Of a DNA stretch of 64,000 bases, positions 37,852-47,139 are shown in pieces. The notes below the pieces were generated by a model. That model was given only the letters and a program-made list of their open reading frames with translations, was not told the DNA's origin and made no database searches. Numbering within the stretch: position 1 is the stretch's first letter; each line of letters opens with the position of its first letter. The DNA is from JAFGDI01 sp963667715 (GTDB taxonomy: Bacteria > Planctomycetota > Phycisphaerae > Sedimentisphaerales > SM23-30): assembly GCA_963667715.1 (NCBI GenBank), contig OY763926.1:2046001-2110000 (forward strand), in the 5' to 3' direction. Position numbers and translations under genes: made by a program.

Positions 37852-38820
37852 TTATGCTTTGCGTTTTCTGAAAGCAAAAAGACCACCAGCTGCCATAAAG
37901 GCGATTGTAGCTGGTTCAGGAACTTCAGCAATAGCCTGAGCGTCATTTGAAATAACTACCTGATCAGACTGTCTTGCGTAAACTGAAGAAGTTACTACTG
38001 TATCAACATATAGAGTATCTGTTGATCTTACCCAGAAATTCTTAGATAGTTTAATGTTATCAAGGGTAATAACCATATCATCGTGTTCTTTAGAGAACGC
38101 AACAATATCTCTGTTGTTGATCGCTTTGCCGTAGCCATCAATTTTATCACCTTCTGGATCAAGCTCAGAAATGCTGCTTATGTTACCGCCATTGATAATA
38201 CCAGCAGTCTTAACAAATATTGCACCAGATCTTGTGCTGTATACTCTTATTACACCAGCGGTAAGTCTCTTGGTAACTGTCTTGGTCTTACCGTTTTTGA
38301 GCTTACGCTCGATTGTTTTATTCAGCTGAACCAGATACTTAGCTACCAGACCGTGCTGGTTAACTTCTGAGTTCTTATTGACATAAATATAGATAGGATC
38401 CAATGTCTTCTGAACCTGAACTAGTGAGATTCTACCTTTAGAATATTCATCACTAAGATCATATTCATCACGAACACCGCTTTTATTAATAACGGAGTAG
38501 AGCTGAGAAGCACCCTTAGAAGAACCATAGAAAGGCTGTGCTGAAACTCTCTGATAGAAACGTGGTTCATCAGTATCGTTTTTGTCCAGTACACTACCAG
38601 TAAATAATGCAGTATTAAGATTTGCAACATCACCTGTCAGGCAATTGTAGCCGTACTGAAATGTAGGGTTTGAACCGCTAAGAACTGTCTTATTCTTCTT
38701 AATTAAGTACGTATTAGCGTAAGGTACTGATGACTGATTGATAATGCTTGCTGAAGCATATGAACCAAGCATAGATACCAAAAGGGCTATCATAGCATGT
38801 TTGAACTTAAAACTTCTCAT
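37852..38820 (-). CDS. PEP-CTERM exported protein
   Basis: 322 residues from ATG 38820, which begins the signal peptide (MRSFKFKHAMIALLVSMLGS...ASA); the frame is open further to 38853 but the longer start would place a charged stretch before the signal. The C-terminus is a PEP-CTERM sorting tail: VPEPATIAF, a hydrophobic helix and FRKRKA. In Gram-negative bacteria such tails are cut by exosortase, often tied to exopolysaccharide. The middle of the protein is beta-rich with many polar residues and no known domain was recognised. No exosortase is in the window. It is monocistronic with its own strong terminator. Confidence 0.87.
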   Translation of the reverse strand: MRSFKFKHAMIALLVSMLGSYASASIINQSSVPYANTYLIKKNKTVLSGSNPTFQYGYNCLTGDVANLNTALFTGSVLDKNDTDEPRFYQRVSAQPFYGSSKGASQLYSVINKSGVRDEYDLSDEYSKGRISLVQVQKTLDPIYIYVNKNSEVNQHGLVAKYLVQLNKTIERKLKNGKTKTVTKRLTAGVIRVYSTRSGAIFVKTAGIINGGNISSISELDPEGDKIDGYGKAINNRDIVAFSKEHDDMVITLDNIKLSKNFWVRSTDTLYVDTVVTSSVYARQSDQVVISNDAQAIAEVPEPATIAFMAAGGLFAFRKRKA

Positions 38821-39535
38821 AGTTTTGTCTCTTTCTCTCATTGAGAATATCAAATTGTAATTATTTCCTTGAAGAGATCTAAATGCATATTAGCCAGATT
38901 GGAAGTAATGCGAAATGGAGGAATCGGTGATATATTGCATATACCATATCCCCATGTAATACACTACTTTTGGCTTTATTGCTTATTAAATTCTTCGTGG
39001 CAGGAAATAGTCTAACACTCTAATTTGTCTGACATTCCTGACTCATACTTGTCTTTTAATTTTTAGTATCTTATTGGACCGTTGCAGAGCAATAAGACTT
39101 ATTACATATATCATTCTACTTTAACCGGAAGTGAAATGCAAATAAAGAACACCATCTTTTTGCAGAAATTCCAATTCCAAAGCGGTTTATGGCGATTTGT
39201 TAATTTGTTGTGAGTGTGTAAAGTGTTGTAAGTGTTTGTTAGTAAGGTAGATGTGTTGCGTTCGTCTTGTTTTTGGTACTTTAATAGAAAAATAGCTTTT
39301 TTTTGATTATTTTTGTAGATTGGCTATGTATATTTTTGTTTTCATCATTGGCCTACTAGCAGATAGTATGGATAAGCCTTTTTTTTGCAGTATATTAAGT
39401 GCTATATTTTTTTGTACTTTTCTAAGTTTGATTTCTGGTAAATTCGCTGATAATTTGTATAATTTTCTCCTGTGTCGCTGTTAGTATAGGTAGTCTGTGA
39501 CTTTTGAATTTGACTGCCATTAAAGATAGTTTTTT
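38821..39535. other. Divergent AT-rich intergenic region
   Basis: 715 bases. It contains a perfect 7-bp inverted repeat at 39068-39094 (CTTATTG and CAATAAG) and GT-rich repeats around 39200-39240. No open frame or RNA gene is supported. It probably holds the promoters of both flanking genes. Confidence 0.5.
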
Positions 39536-42016
39536 ATGAATTTAATACTTAAAACATTAATACTGGTATTACTGGTTATCCTGCCGTTAGATGCCTCTTC
39601 TTCCGAGGTTATTACTTCCCGGGAAATGCCGTGGATGTATATTTCAGTTCCAGATTCAGAATTTAATAATTCTGTTCTGTCTGCATATTTGGATAGACAG
39701 TCACCATATGGCGTGGAGCATCTCCCAAAGTTTATACAAAAACAGCTTATGGAGGCTGATTGTAAAGAGCTTGATGAATTGTCGTCTATTCTCCGTACAG
39801 ATCTGCTTTACTATTTCACAGAGCTTGATGAGCTTTTAATGTTTTTGGGGCCGGATTTTACTCAGTTAAACGCCTATTATAGCCGTAAGCTTAGTGAGCT
39901 ATCATCGTATGTGCATTGCTATCCTTTACTGCTTTCTGATATGTATGAATATATAGATAAGTACAAAGATGATATCAGTTGGCACAGGCTTTTTGGCGAA
40001 ACCGGTATTTATGAAAAAGTGAAGCTTTATCATAGCGAATCTCAGCTTTTTACCTCTGCATGGCTATATTATTCATTGCTGGTCAATTCTGATGTTTCCA
40101 GTGCGGGTTCTTTAGAAATTGATAGTTGTATTGACAGTTTAGCTGAGCTGTATGCAGCTAACGGCCTGCCAGATTTTCTGATATGGCAGATCAAGTTGAG
40201 GACGGCTTTGTCGTCTTTAGAACAAGGTTTTTCAGATATTGATTCTGAGCTTAATAGGCTGTTGATGGAGAAGGTGAGTTATGACCAGACGCTTAATGTT
40301 TCGCTTTTAAGGCTTGAGTTGTCATATAAGGCAGGCAAGATAAGCAGTGGTGTGGTTTTGGATGAGGTGGACCGCTTAATAAATAACTTTACCAGCTCTC
40401 CTGATTCAGTGATTCAAAATAATCTTGAGTTGTTTTTGCGTGTTGTTCTATTTGAATGTTCGATGTGTGGTAATTATTTCCAGAGCAACCTTTCGCAGGA
40501 TGTTGATAAAAATGAGATTGGCGGGCAATGTTTTCTGGAAATGTTACGGCGGGTATCTGGTTACCCTGACCTGGAGCGTAGAGTTAAATTGCTAATTGCT
40601 GTTCGGGTTAAACAGCTGCTTACTGAGAAGCCTGTTGACCAGTGGGCGGGGCTTCTATCTGGCTGGGATAACAGTGTTATATTAGCTGTGGCAAAAAATA
40701 TGCAGTTTGCCGATATCCCTGATTATCGATCTGCTTTGGGCTTATATGACATAATCATCTCAACAGAACGTTACAATGAGCCGGCATATGCTCAAATGTT
40801 GTATTTGCATTCTATTGCTATTATTGAGCAGGGTGCAGATAAGAGCCTTGGCTCGCTAGCCGCTGCTGTTGATGATATGGTGGTTTTGCTAACTAAGTGT
40901 GAAAAATGGCCGGGTGATTTTCCGACGCGGGCCGAGATATTCGGTCGGTTATTACTGTTAACAAATAATTACCGAAATTTGGAAAATGCTGATATTGCGG
41001 TAATAATAAAATCGCTCTCTAATCTATTGCCTGCTGTTGATAGCAGTGGTACTATTACGGATCATTCTGCAATTGCGGCTATTCCAGACGATCTACTATT
41101 TTATTATGCCTCTTTATTGGAGGATACTGGTAGATATCTTGACGCTGCTGCATATTTTGCATTAATAAAAGATCAGCTGCTTACAGATCATGCCACATAC
41201 CACAGGGTTTACTGCAAGTATAAATGTGGTACAATTCAGCCAGAGAGCCGTAAATATTATCAGCAAGTCATTAAGCCGTTATGTGATCTGGCTGCAGTAA
41301 AAGATAATGCAGTAGGTCAGGTCAATCAAAAGGCTGCAGAGCTTTTGGCAAGTATAAGTATCAATACGAAATGGGATGAAGTTTATTATGAATATATTCT
41401 ATCAGTACTAAAGCATATTGAAAATGATAGGGCGGGTTTTCTTGTCAGGTCGTCAATGAAGTTCCTTGATAGCCAGCTCAGTGAGTTGCAAAAAATGGCG
41501 GCATCGGGTAGTGTTTCTGATTTCAGTAAAATATGTAAAAGAGTCTGTCTGCTATCCAAAGCTGTTTATGATAAGGCCACCTCCGATGATTTGCCATTTG
41601 CTGTAAGATTGTATGCTGAGCTCTGTTCGTACCAGTTAAGTTATAATGCAGGTAATTCAAATATTGAGTCTGGCTTATTAAAGCTTATGCCGCTTTTTAG
41701 AACTGCTTCCGGGTTGATTGCCGACGAGTCTCTGGCAGCGGTAAGGATAAATGCTTTTATTGCTGTTGGTGAGGAAGATTATACATTGGCCAGAAAGTAC
41801 TGGCAGAAAATTCGCCAGGCTCGTAATTCTGATGATGATTACTATTATTGGGAAGCTCGTTTCTGGGGTGTTTACTGTCTATTTCTTGATGGGCAGGCTG
41901 ACAGGGCAAAACATGCTATTGAAGTTTTGGTAGCCCAGGATAAAATATCTTCAGTCGATAGCATGTGGGCTGGTTTATGGCTGGCAAGAATTAAGGTTTT
42001 GGAATATAATAATTGA
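39536..42016 (+). CDS. Unrecognised large exported helical-repeat protein
   Basis: 826 residues with a signal peptide (MNLILKTLILVLLVILPLDA, cleavage near residue 22). The remainder is almost entirely predicted helix with Leu- and Tyr-rich amphipathic stretches, loosely like a TPR or alpha-solenoid (for example SALGLYDIIISTERYNEPAYAQMLYLHSIAI and LLFYYASLLEDTGRYLDAAAYF). No catalytic motif, membrane segment or C-terminal anchor is visible. The ATG is preceded by no clear ribosome site. The dUTPase-like gene follows 116 bases later. A periplasmic scaffold is the best guess, but the family was not recognised. Confidence 0.75.
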   Translation: MNLILKTLILVLLVILPLDASSSEVITSREMPWMYISVPDSEFNNSVLSAYLDRQSPYGVEHLPKFIQKQLMEADCKELDELSSILRTDLLYYFTELDELLMFLGPDFTQLNAYYSRKLSELSSYVHCYPLLLSDMYEYIDKYKDDISWHRLFGETGIYEKVKLYHSESQLFTSAWLYYSLLVNSDVSSAGSLEIDSCIDSLAELYAANGLPDFLIWQIKLRTALSSLEQGFSDIDSELNRLLMEKVSYDQTLNVSLLRLELSYKAGKISSGVVLDEVDRLINNFTSSPDSVIQNNLELFLRVVLFECSMCGNYFQSNLSQDVDKNEIGGQCFLEMLRRVSGYPDLERRVKLLIAVRVKQLLTEKPVDQWAGLLSGWDNSVILAVAKNMQFADIPDYRSALGLYDIIISTERYNEPAYAQMLYLHSIAIIEQGADKSLGSLAAAVDDMVVLLTKCEKWPGDFPTRAEIFGRLLLLTNNYRNLENADIAVIIKSLSNLLPAVDSSGTITDHSAIAAIPDDLLFYYASLLEDTGRYLDAAAYFALIKDQLLTDHATYHRVYCKYKCGTIQPESRKYYQQVIKPLCDLAAVKDNAVGQVNQKAAELLASISINTKWDEVYYEYILSVLKHIENDRAGFLVRSSMKFLDSQLSELQKMAASGSVSDFSKICKRVCLLSKAVYDKATSDDLPFAVRLYAELCSYQLSYNAGNSNIESGLLKLMPLFRTASGLIADESLAAVRINAFIAVGEEDYTLARKYWQKIRQARNSDDDYYYWEARFWGVYCLFLDGQADRAKHAIEVLVAQDKISSVDSMWAGLWLARIKVLEYNN

Positions 42017-42132
42017 TCTGACTCTGTTTTGCCTTAATGGATATCTGGCTGGCAGGGTTAGTTTTTGCTTCGGTTTATGATTTTGGTATAGCCGGCATAT
42101 TTTGCAGGTTGCTTTAAGGAAAGGTTTTATTG

Positions 42133-42555
42133 ATGGAAGATAAAGATAGGCTCACCCAGCTTTTTGCATGGCAGGCAGAATTAAATAAACGTATTGGTTT
42201 TGATGCAGATGCTTTACGTGAGAATTTTGATCCAAAGCTAGGTGGCGAATGGGTAAATAATTATCTGGCAGCAATGAGTAATGAGCTCGAAGAGCTTAGA
42301 GACTGTATGTTCTGGAAACATTGGTGTAAAGAGGCCAAGGAAGGTCGCCGTTTTGAGATTCACGACCTGCAGAATGCCAGAGTTGAAGTTACTGATATGC
42401 TTTTCTTCTGGATCTCGCTTGCTCTCTCTCTTGGTATGAATGCTGACGATGCTTTTCGTCTGTATCAGCAGAAGCTGGGGGTTAATCATACTCGCCAGGA
42501 TGATAATTATTCTATGGCTAACAAGACAGAAGACGATAATAAAGACATAAAGTAA
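42133..42555 (+). CDS. Dimeric dUTPase-like all-alpha NTP pyrophosphatase
   Basis: 140 residues. ATG 42133 is preferred to the adjacent TTG 42130 because AAGGAAAGG is correctly spaced. The core holds the all-alpha NTP-PPase magnesium motif: SNELEELRDCMFWKHWCKEA, then RVEVTDMLFFWISLALSLGM, with E-x2-E-x and E-x2-D acids. The DCMFWKHW segment is like the dimeric (type 2) dUTPases, which hydrolyse dUTP to dUMP and pyrophosphate to keep uracil out of DNA; MazG-like activity on other nucleotides is the alternative. The acidic tail after residue 120 is disordered. It lies between the helical protein and asnS and may be cotranscribed with asnS (135-base gap). Confidence 0.75.
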   Translation: MEDKDRLTQLFAWQAELNKRIGFDADALRENFDPKLGGEWVNNYLAAMSNELEELRDCMFWKHWCKEAKEGRRFEIHDLQNARVEVTDMLFFWISLALSLGMNADDAFRLYQQKLGVNHTRQDDNYSMANKTEDDNKDIK

Positions 42556-42690
42556 CCGTATTGTGTTATTATGTACCAGCAAGTATATTTCATTAAATAA
42601 TAATGCTGGCATGGACGATAAAGTCATATACAGGATAGCATTACGTATCGCATTCTGTATTATTGTTATTATCGGTATTATGAGGATATT

Positions 42691-44196
42691 ATGACGCCGT
42701 ATATCTCTATTTCGGATATGAAAGACCATGTAGGGCAGCTTGTCACACTTAAAGGCTGGCTCTATAATGCACGTTCAAGTGGTAAAGTACAGTTCCTTAT
42801 TCTCAGGGACGGCACAGGTTTGTGTCAGTCTATACTGGAGAAAAAGGCTGAAAATGAATCTGTTTTTCAGGATGTTAAACGTCTTGGCCAGGAATCTTCG
42901 ATAATCCTTACCGGCCTTGTTCGGGCTGAGCCGCGAAGTGTTGGCGGATATGAGCTTGCCGTTGATTCTGTTGAAATAGTTCATAAGACTATTGACTATC
43001 CGATCACTCCAAAGAGCCATGGCATAGATTTTTTAATGAAAAATCGCCATTTGCACCTGCGTAGTCAACGTCAGTGGGCTATTGCCAGGATAAGGCACAA
43101 TATTATCAATTCTATCAGGGATTATTTTAATAATAATGGCTTTACCCTTGTTGACACCCCGATATTTTCACCTGCTGCCGGCGAAGGCGAACAGAATCTA
43201 TTCAATGTTGATTATTTCGGTGAAGAGGTAGGGCTTAGCCAGACAGGTCAGCTTTATCTGGAAGCGGCAGCCTTGAGTATGGGAAAGGTCTATTGCTTTG
43301 GCCCGACTTTTAGAGCAGAAAAGAGCAAGACCAGACGACATCTTACCGAATTCTGGATGGTTGAGCCTGAAATGTGTTATATTGACCTGCCGGAGCTTAT
43401 GGCTGTTGGTGAAGGGCTTATTTGTGCAATTATCGACAATGCGATCGCGGATTGTAGCCATGAGCTGGATATTCTTGGTAAAGATATTGCCTCTCTAGAG
43501 CTAATAAAGCCTCCTTTTGAAAGACTTAGCTACAAGGAAGCTGTCGATATGCTCCATAGCGTTGATATTGCTAATTGGGTCGATAAGCAGTTGGAAGAAA
43601 AGATACAAGCCGCTAAAGAACTTAACGCTGATATCGATCAGTGGAGCGCTCAAATCGAGGCGGGGGGCAAGCAGTGGCAGATCGATAAGCTGACCGCTCA
43701 GGTTGCTCAGGGTCGTGAGTTGCTTGCTGAGCTTAATGAGCAGATAGAAAACCTGCCCAAGCATAAGGAGCTGGCAGCTAATTTCAAGTGGGGCAAGGAC
43801 TTGGGCGGCTCGGACGAGACTATTATCTCTATGCAGTTTGATAAGCCAGTATTTGTCCATCGTTATCCGCGAGAGGTTAAAGCCTTTTATATGAAACCAG
43901 ACCCGGAAGACCAGTCTGTCGTACTTAATTATGACTGTCTGGCACCGCAGGGTTACGGCGAGATCATCGGCGGCTCTATGAGAGAAGATGATCATGACTC
44001 ACTGCTGGCCAGGATTGAGGCTCTTGGTTACGAGGTTGAAAATTATAACTGGTACCTGGACTTGCGTAAGTATGGTTCTGTGCCTCATGGTGGTTTTGGG
44101 CTTGGTGTTGAACGCACAGTTGCCTGGATAACTGGCGTGAAACATATACGCGAATGTATTGCCTACCCTAGAATGATGGGCAAAATATATCCATAA
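42691..44196 (+). CDS. asnS: Asparaginyl-tRNA synthetase with coiled-coil insertion
   Basis: 501 residues, against about 430-466 normally. GAGGATATT precedes the ATG. The N-terminal OB-fold anticodon-binding domain (1-110; VGQLVTLKGWLYNARSSGKVQFLILRDG) and the class II core are clear: motif 1 near NNNGFTLVDTP, motif 2 FGPTFRAEKSKTRRHLTEFWMVEPE, and motif 3 GFGLGVERTVAWITG. The asparagine-type features, such as AFYMKPDPED and EIIGGSMRED, fit AsnRS, not AspRS. Residues about 292-368 are a Gln/Glu/Leu-rich helical insertion (EEKIQAAKELNADIDQW and so on) sitting where E. coli has a short loop before PVFVHRYP; it looks like a coiled coil and accounts for the extra length. It charges tRNA-Asn in the cytoplasm. 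Confidence 0.95.
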   Translation: MTPYISISDMKDHVGQLVTLKGWLYNARSSGKVQFLILRDGTGLCQSILEKKAENESVFQDVKRLGQESSIILTGLVRAEPRSVGGYELAVDSVEIVHKTIDYPITPKSHGIDFLMKNRHLHLRSQRQWAIARIRHNIINSIRDYFNNNGFTLVDTPIFSPAAGEGEQNLFNVDYFGEEVGLSQTGQLYLEAAALSMGKVYCFGPTFRAEKSKTRRHLTEFWMVEPEMCYIDLPELMAVGEGLICAIIDNAIADCSHELDILGKDIASLELIKPPFERLSYKEAVDMLHSVDIANWVDKQLEEKIQAAKELNADIDQWSAQIEAGGKQWQIDKLTAQVAQGRELLAELNEQIENLPKHKELAANFKWGKDLGGSDETIISMQFDKPVFVHRYPREVKAFYMKPDPEDQSVVLNYDCLAPQGYGEIIGGSMREDDHDSLLARIEALGYEVENYNWYLDLRKYGSVPHGGFGLGVERTVAWITGVKHIRECIAYPRMMGKIYP

Positions 44197-44532
44197 ATGA
44201 ATATTATTTAACTTTTTACGGTTATTCTAAAAAAAATAAAAATATTTGCATGTGTTCTGTAAGTGATTATATAATAAGTATATAGCGTAAGTTGTTATAG
44301 CTATGAAAAACGACTGTTTTGCTAAGTTATTATTATGTAATGCATTATAAAAGTAATATTTTTCTAGAATTACCAGTTTTTTATTTTGTTTTAGTTATGT
44401 AATTAGCTAGAATTAAATATGGTATCAATGTGTATGCATTGAAATTAGAGAATTAAATTGGGAGATGCTTGGTAATAAGCATATTCTTTATATAAAAGAG
44501 AATACAAACTAGTAAAGAAAATGGAGATTAAG
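44197..44532 (+). other. AT-rich leader before the first tandem PEP-CTERM gene
   Basis: 336 bases, very AT-rich. A 6-bp hairpin (ATGCTT, AAGCAT) lies at about 44464-44481 and a second imperfect one follows. The last part, 44511-44529, is AGTAAAGAAAATGGAGATT, repeated exactly before the next gene. Confidence 0.55.
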
Positions 44533-44940
44533 ATGAGATTACTTTCTACTGCTATTATTGCACTTCTAGCTGTATGTACAGCTGTTAACGCTGCTTTGCT
44601 TACTTCTGAGTATACTGTTAAAAAGTATAATCCGCTGACTGAAGAATGTATCGGTTACCAGATTGATCTTACAACTCCAGGCGCTTTTGATGTTTTAAGT
44701 GCTAATAGTGATTACTTCACTCTTGATGTGGCTCAGTCAAACGATACCACACTGTACTTCTACGGCGGCACACTGCTTCCTATCGGTGGAAAAGTTCAGT
44801 TTGATTTCAATGTAATCGCTCCTGATACTAATCCTACATCTGATGGTTTTACTTATACTGCGATTGCTGTTCCTGAACCAGGCGTTATGTCGCTTCTCGG
44901 TTTGGGTGCTTTTGGTCTTCTCAAGAGACGCTCTCGCTAA
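44533..44940 (+). CDS. Small PEP-CTERM exported protein
   Basis: 135 residues from ATG 44533, chosen over ATG 44521 because GGAG precedes it and the second ATG begins the signal peptide MRLLSTAIIALLAVCTAVNA. The body of about 90 residues is beta-rich with no recognised domain. The end is a PEP-CTERM tail: VPEPG, a hydrophobic LGLGAFG helix and LKRRSR. The same ribosome site, leader and signal sequence recur in the next gene, so the two are tandem paralogues. It has its own terminator. Exported to the envelope or outside; the function is unknown. Confidence 0.87.
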   Translation: MRLLSTAIIALLAVCTAVNAALLTSEYTVKKYNPLTEECIGYQIDLTTPGAFDVLSANSDYFTLDVAQSNDTTLYFYGGTLLPIGGKVQFDFNVIAPDTNPTSDGFTYTAIAVPEPGVMSLLGLGAFGLLKRRSR

Positions 44941-45286
44941 TAATTTTTGCGATATTTGATTATTAAAGTCGGTAAAGTTTACTTTTACCGACTTTTTTTA
45001 TATTTAAATAAAATAATTGTAAAAATTTATAAGTGCTTATATATATTGTGTTTAAGTTTGGTTTTGTTGTATGGCTTTAAAGTTGTATTTTTCTTAAACT
45101 GTTGTAATGTAAGTATTTAAGTAAATTATACATTTTTTATTTTTAAAATTTTAAATTTGGTCAATCAATATGCAGATATGTATAATAATGTATAGTAAAT
45201 AACCTTGGGTAATAACAAAGGATGTCCCAAGTTTATTCTGGGTATTGAGAACGGATTATATAAAGTAAAGAAAATGGAGATTCAAA
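44941..45286 (+). other. Intergenic region between the tandem PEP-CTERM genes
   Basis: 346 bases holding the terminator at 44966-44999, a 6-bp hairpin (CTTGGG, CCCAAG) near 45206-45233 and the shared AGTAAAGAAAATGGAGATT leader at 45264-45282. Nothing else was found. Confidence 0.5.
44966..44999 (+). terminator. Rho-independent terminator
   Basis: AAGTCGGTAAA and TTTACCGACTT form an 11-bp stem, followed by a T-run. Confidence 0.88.
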
Positions 45287-45715
45287 ATGAGACTACTTTC
45301 TACTGCGATCGTATTATTGTTAGCTGTTTGCTCGTTTGCAAATGCTGCTGCTTACACTCAGACTGTTAATTATAGCTTCGATGCTACTAATTACACTTCA
45401 AGTGCTTGGGGTGGATATGTTATTGAGCTGTTAGATGCTGGTGCGATTGATCTTGGTTCTATATCAAATACTGCATTCACTCTTGATCCTGTTTCAAATG
45501 AAACTAAATTGACATTTGGTCCTGCTGATGCTTATGATGTAGTTGCAATAAATGATACTGTATCATTCTCTTTTGATGTAACTGTTGCATTAGAAGATGA
45601 TGGTTCTTTTATAGCTCCTCGCTATAAGACAACAGCTATTCCAGTTCCAGAACCTGCAACATTTGCACTTCTTGGACTTGGTGCTTTCGGTGTTATCAGA
45701 AAACGTTCTTGCTAA
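45287..45715 (+). CDS. Small PEP-CTERM exported protein, tandem paralogue
   Basis: 142 residues. Signal peptide MRLLSTAIVLLLAVCSFANA is nearly the same as its neighbour's, and the first 20 coding bases differ at one position. The body is diverged and beta-rich. The tail is VPEPATFALLG with LGLGAFG and a KRSC end. GGAG lies ten bases before ATG 45287. It is separated from the upstream copy by a terminator and its own leader, so it is a separate transcript despite the shared start region. Confidence 0.87.
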   Translation: MRLLSTAIVLLLAVCSFANAAAYTQTVNYSFDATNYTSSAWGGYVIELLDAGAIDLGSISNTAFTLDPVSNETKLTFGPADAYDVVAINDTVSFSFDVTVALEDDGSFIAPRYKTTAIPVPEPATFALLGLGAFGVIRKRSC

Positions 45716-45734
45716 TAGCAAGTCCTGATAAAAT

Positions 45735-45772
45735 AAAAACCGGCTTGGTTATAGACCTTGCCGGTTTTTTTT
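45735..45772. terminator. Bidirectional terminator
   Basis: AAAACCGGC pairs with GCCGGTTTT around a loop, with T-runs on both strands. It can serve the PEP-CTERM gene and the convergent rarA. Confidence 0.82.
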
Positions 45773-45801
45773 ATGCGCATATAGTGTATAGTCTGCTAGT
45801 G

Positions 45802-47139
45802 CTATGATTCGATTTTCTTTAGATATTCTTCCAGCTTACACAGGTATTCACCGATCTTAGCTTCACGACCTCTATCTGTAGGCTGATAGTATTTTTTAGA
45901 ATATTCCTTTGGTAAATAATCTTGTGCTGCATAGCCGCCAGGGTAAGAGTGAGGGTATTTATATTCAGTACCTCTTCCAAGCTTTTTTGCTCCTTTGTAG
46001 TGAGCGTCTTTAAGGTGAGCAGGTACCTGAGCTGTTCTACCGTTCTGGATGTCATTCAGGGCTGTCAGGACCGCCTGGCTCGATGCATTGCTCTTTGGTG
46101 CACAAGCTACATATATAGCTGCCTGAGCCAAGGGTAGCTGTGCTTCGGGAAAACCTACAAACTCGGCTATCTGGGCAGCTGATGCCGCCAGTATCGTAGC
46201 AGTTGGATCGGCGTTTCCTACATCTTCAGCGGCACAAACGCATATCCGTCTGGCTATAAACCTCGGATCTTCTCCGCCAGCTATTAACCTTGCCATCCAG
46301 TATACTGTTGCATCTGGATCGCTGCCCCTCATAGACTTTTGCAATGCACTAGCCAGGTCATAATGGCTGTCACCGCTTTTGTCTGAAACCAGAGACTTTT
46401 TCTGGATAGATTCAGCTGCCATTTCGATAGTGATAACAACAGGTTTATCGGGCTCAAAGGCTCGCTGGCTTATCACTGCCACTTCGAGCGAATTTAACGC
46501 TTTCCTGGCATCTCCATCGCATCTGACTGCTAAAAACTTCAAGGCATCGTCAGTCACTTCAGCTTTATAGTTGCCTAGCCCTTTATCTTTATCACTTATC
46601 GCTCTTTGCAGTAGTTGGATAATGTCGTTTTCACTTAGCGGCTCAAATTCAAATATTGTACTTCTGCTTACCAGAGCAGAGTTTACTGAAAAGAATGGAT
46701 TCTCAGTAGTTGCACCGATCAGGATTATAGTTCCACTTTCAACATCAGCCAGTAAAACGTCCTGCCTGGCTCTATTAAATCGATGTATCTCGTCCAGTAG
46801 TAGCACAGTTCGCTTGCCTTCAGTTGCTAGTCTCTGATGAGCTTGCTTACACACTGTCCTTATTTCTTCGACTGTTGCTGAAATTGCATTTTTAGCAACA
46901 AATTCCGCAGAACTGCATTTGGCGATTACATGGGCAAGAGTGGTTTTTCCTGTGCCGGGCGGTCCGTAAAAGATCAGGCTGCTTAGCCGGTCGGCTTTTA
47001 GCATTCGCCATAATAGTTTACCTGGTGCCAGAAACTGGCTTTGGCCGGCAACCTCTTCAATTGTTTCAGGTCGCATTCTAACTGCCAAAGGCTGAGCTGC
47101 GTCTATATTCTTTTGTTCGCTTTCTCTGAATAGATCCAT
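45802..47139 (-). CDS. rarA: Replication-associated recombination protein A (RarA/MgsA)
   Basis: 445 residues, family length. AAA+ ATPase of the clamp-loader group acting at stalled replication forks. It begins with PLAVRMRPETIEEVAGQSQFL, has Walker A in YGPPGTGKTTLAHVI, Walker B LLLDEIHRF, sensor 1 GATTENP, and the C-terminal DNA-binding and tetramerisation part (GSDPDATVYWMARLIAGGEDPRFIARR, then KDAHYKGAKKLGRG...YPHSYPGGYAAQDYLP). All are typical. It is a single gene, convergent with the PEP-CTERM gene before it and divergent from the CotH gene. Confidence 0.95.
   Translation of the reverse strand: MDLFRESEQKNIDAAQPLAVRMRPETIEEVAGQSQFLAPGKLLWRMLKADRLSSLIFYGPPGTGKTTLAHVIAKCSSAEFVAKNAISATVEEIRTVCKQAHQRLATEGKRTVLLLDEIHRFNRARQDVLLADVESGTIILIGATTENPFFSVNSALVSRSTIFEFEPLSENDIIQLLQRAISDKDKGLGNYKAEVTDDALKFLAVRCDGDARKALNSLEVAVISQRAFEPDKPVVITIEMAAESIQKKSLVSDKSGDSHYDLASALQKSMRGSDPDATVYWMARLIAGGEDPRFIARRICVCAAEDVGNADPTATILAASAAQIAEFVGFPEAQLPLAQAAIYVACAPKSNASSQAVLTALNDIQNGRTAQVPAHLKDAHYKGAKKLGRGTEYKYPHSYPGGYAAQDYLPKEYSKKYYQPTDRGREAKIGEYLCKLEEYLKKIES

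Noticed and set aside
42556..42690. T-box leader before asnS
   Set aside because: Only a 7-bp inverted repeat is present; no T-box consensus or antiterminator was found.
42238..42729. 163-codon minus-strand frame over the dUTPase and asnS starts
   Set aside because: It lies opposite two well-supported genes, has no ribosome site and its product has no recognisable domain.
37852..45715. Exosortase/PEP-CTERM operon
   Set aside because: Three PEP-CTERM substrates are present but no exosortase, PrsK/PrsR or exopolysaccharide gene lies nearby, so only the substrates are called.
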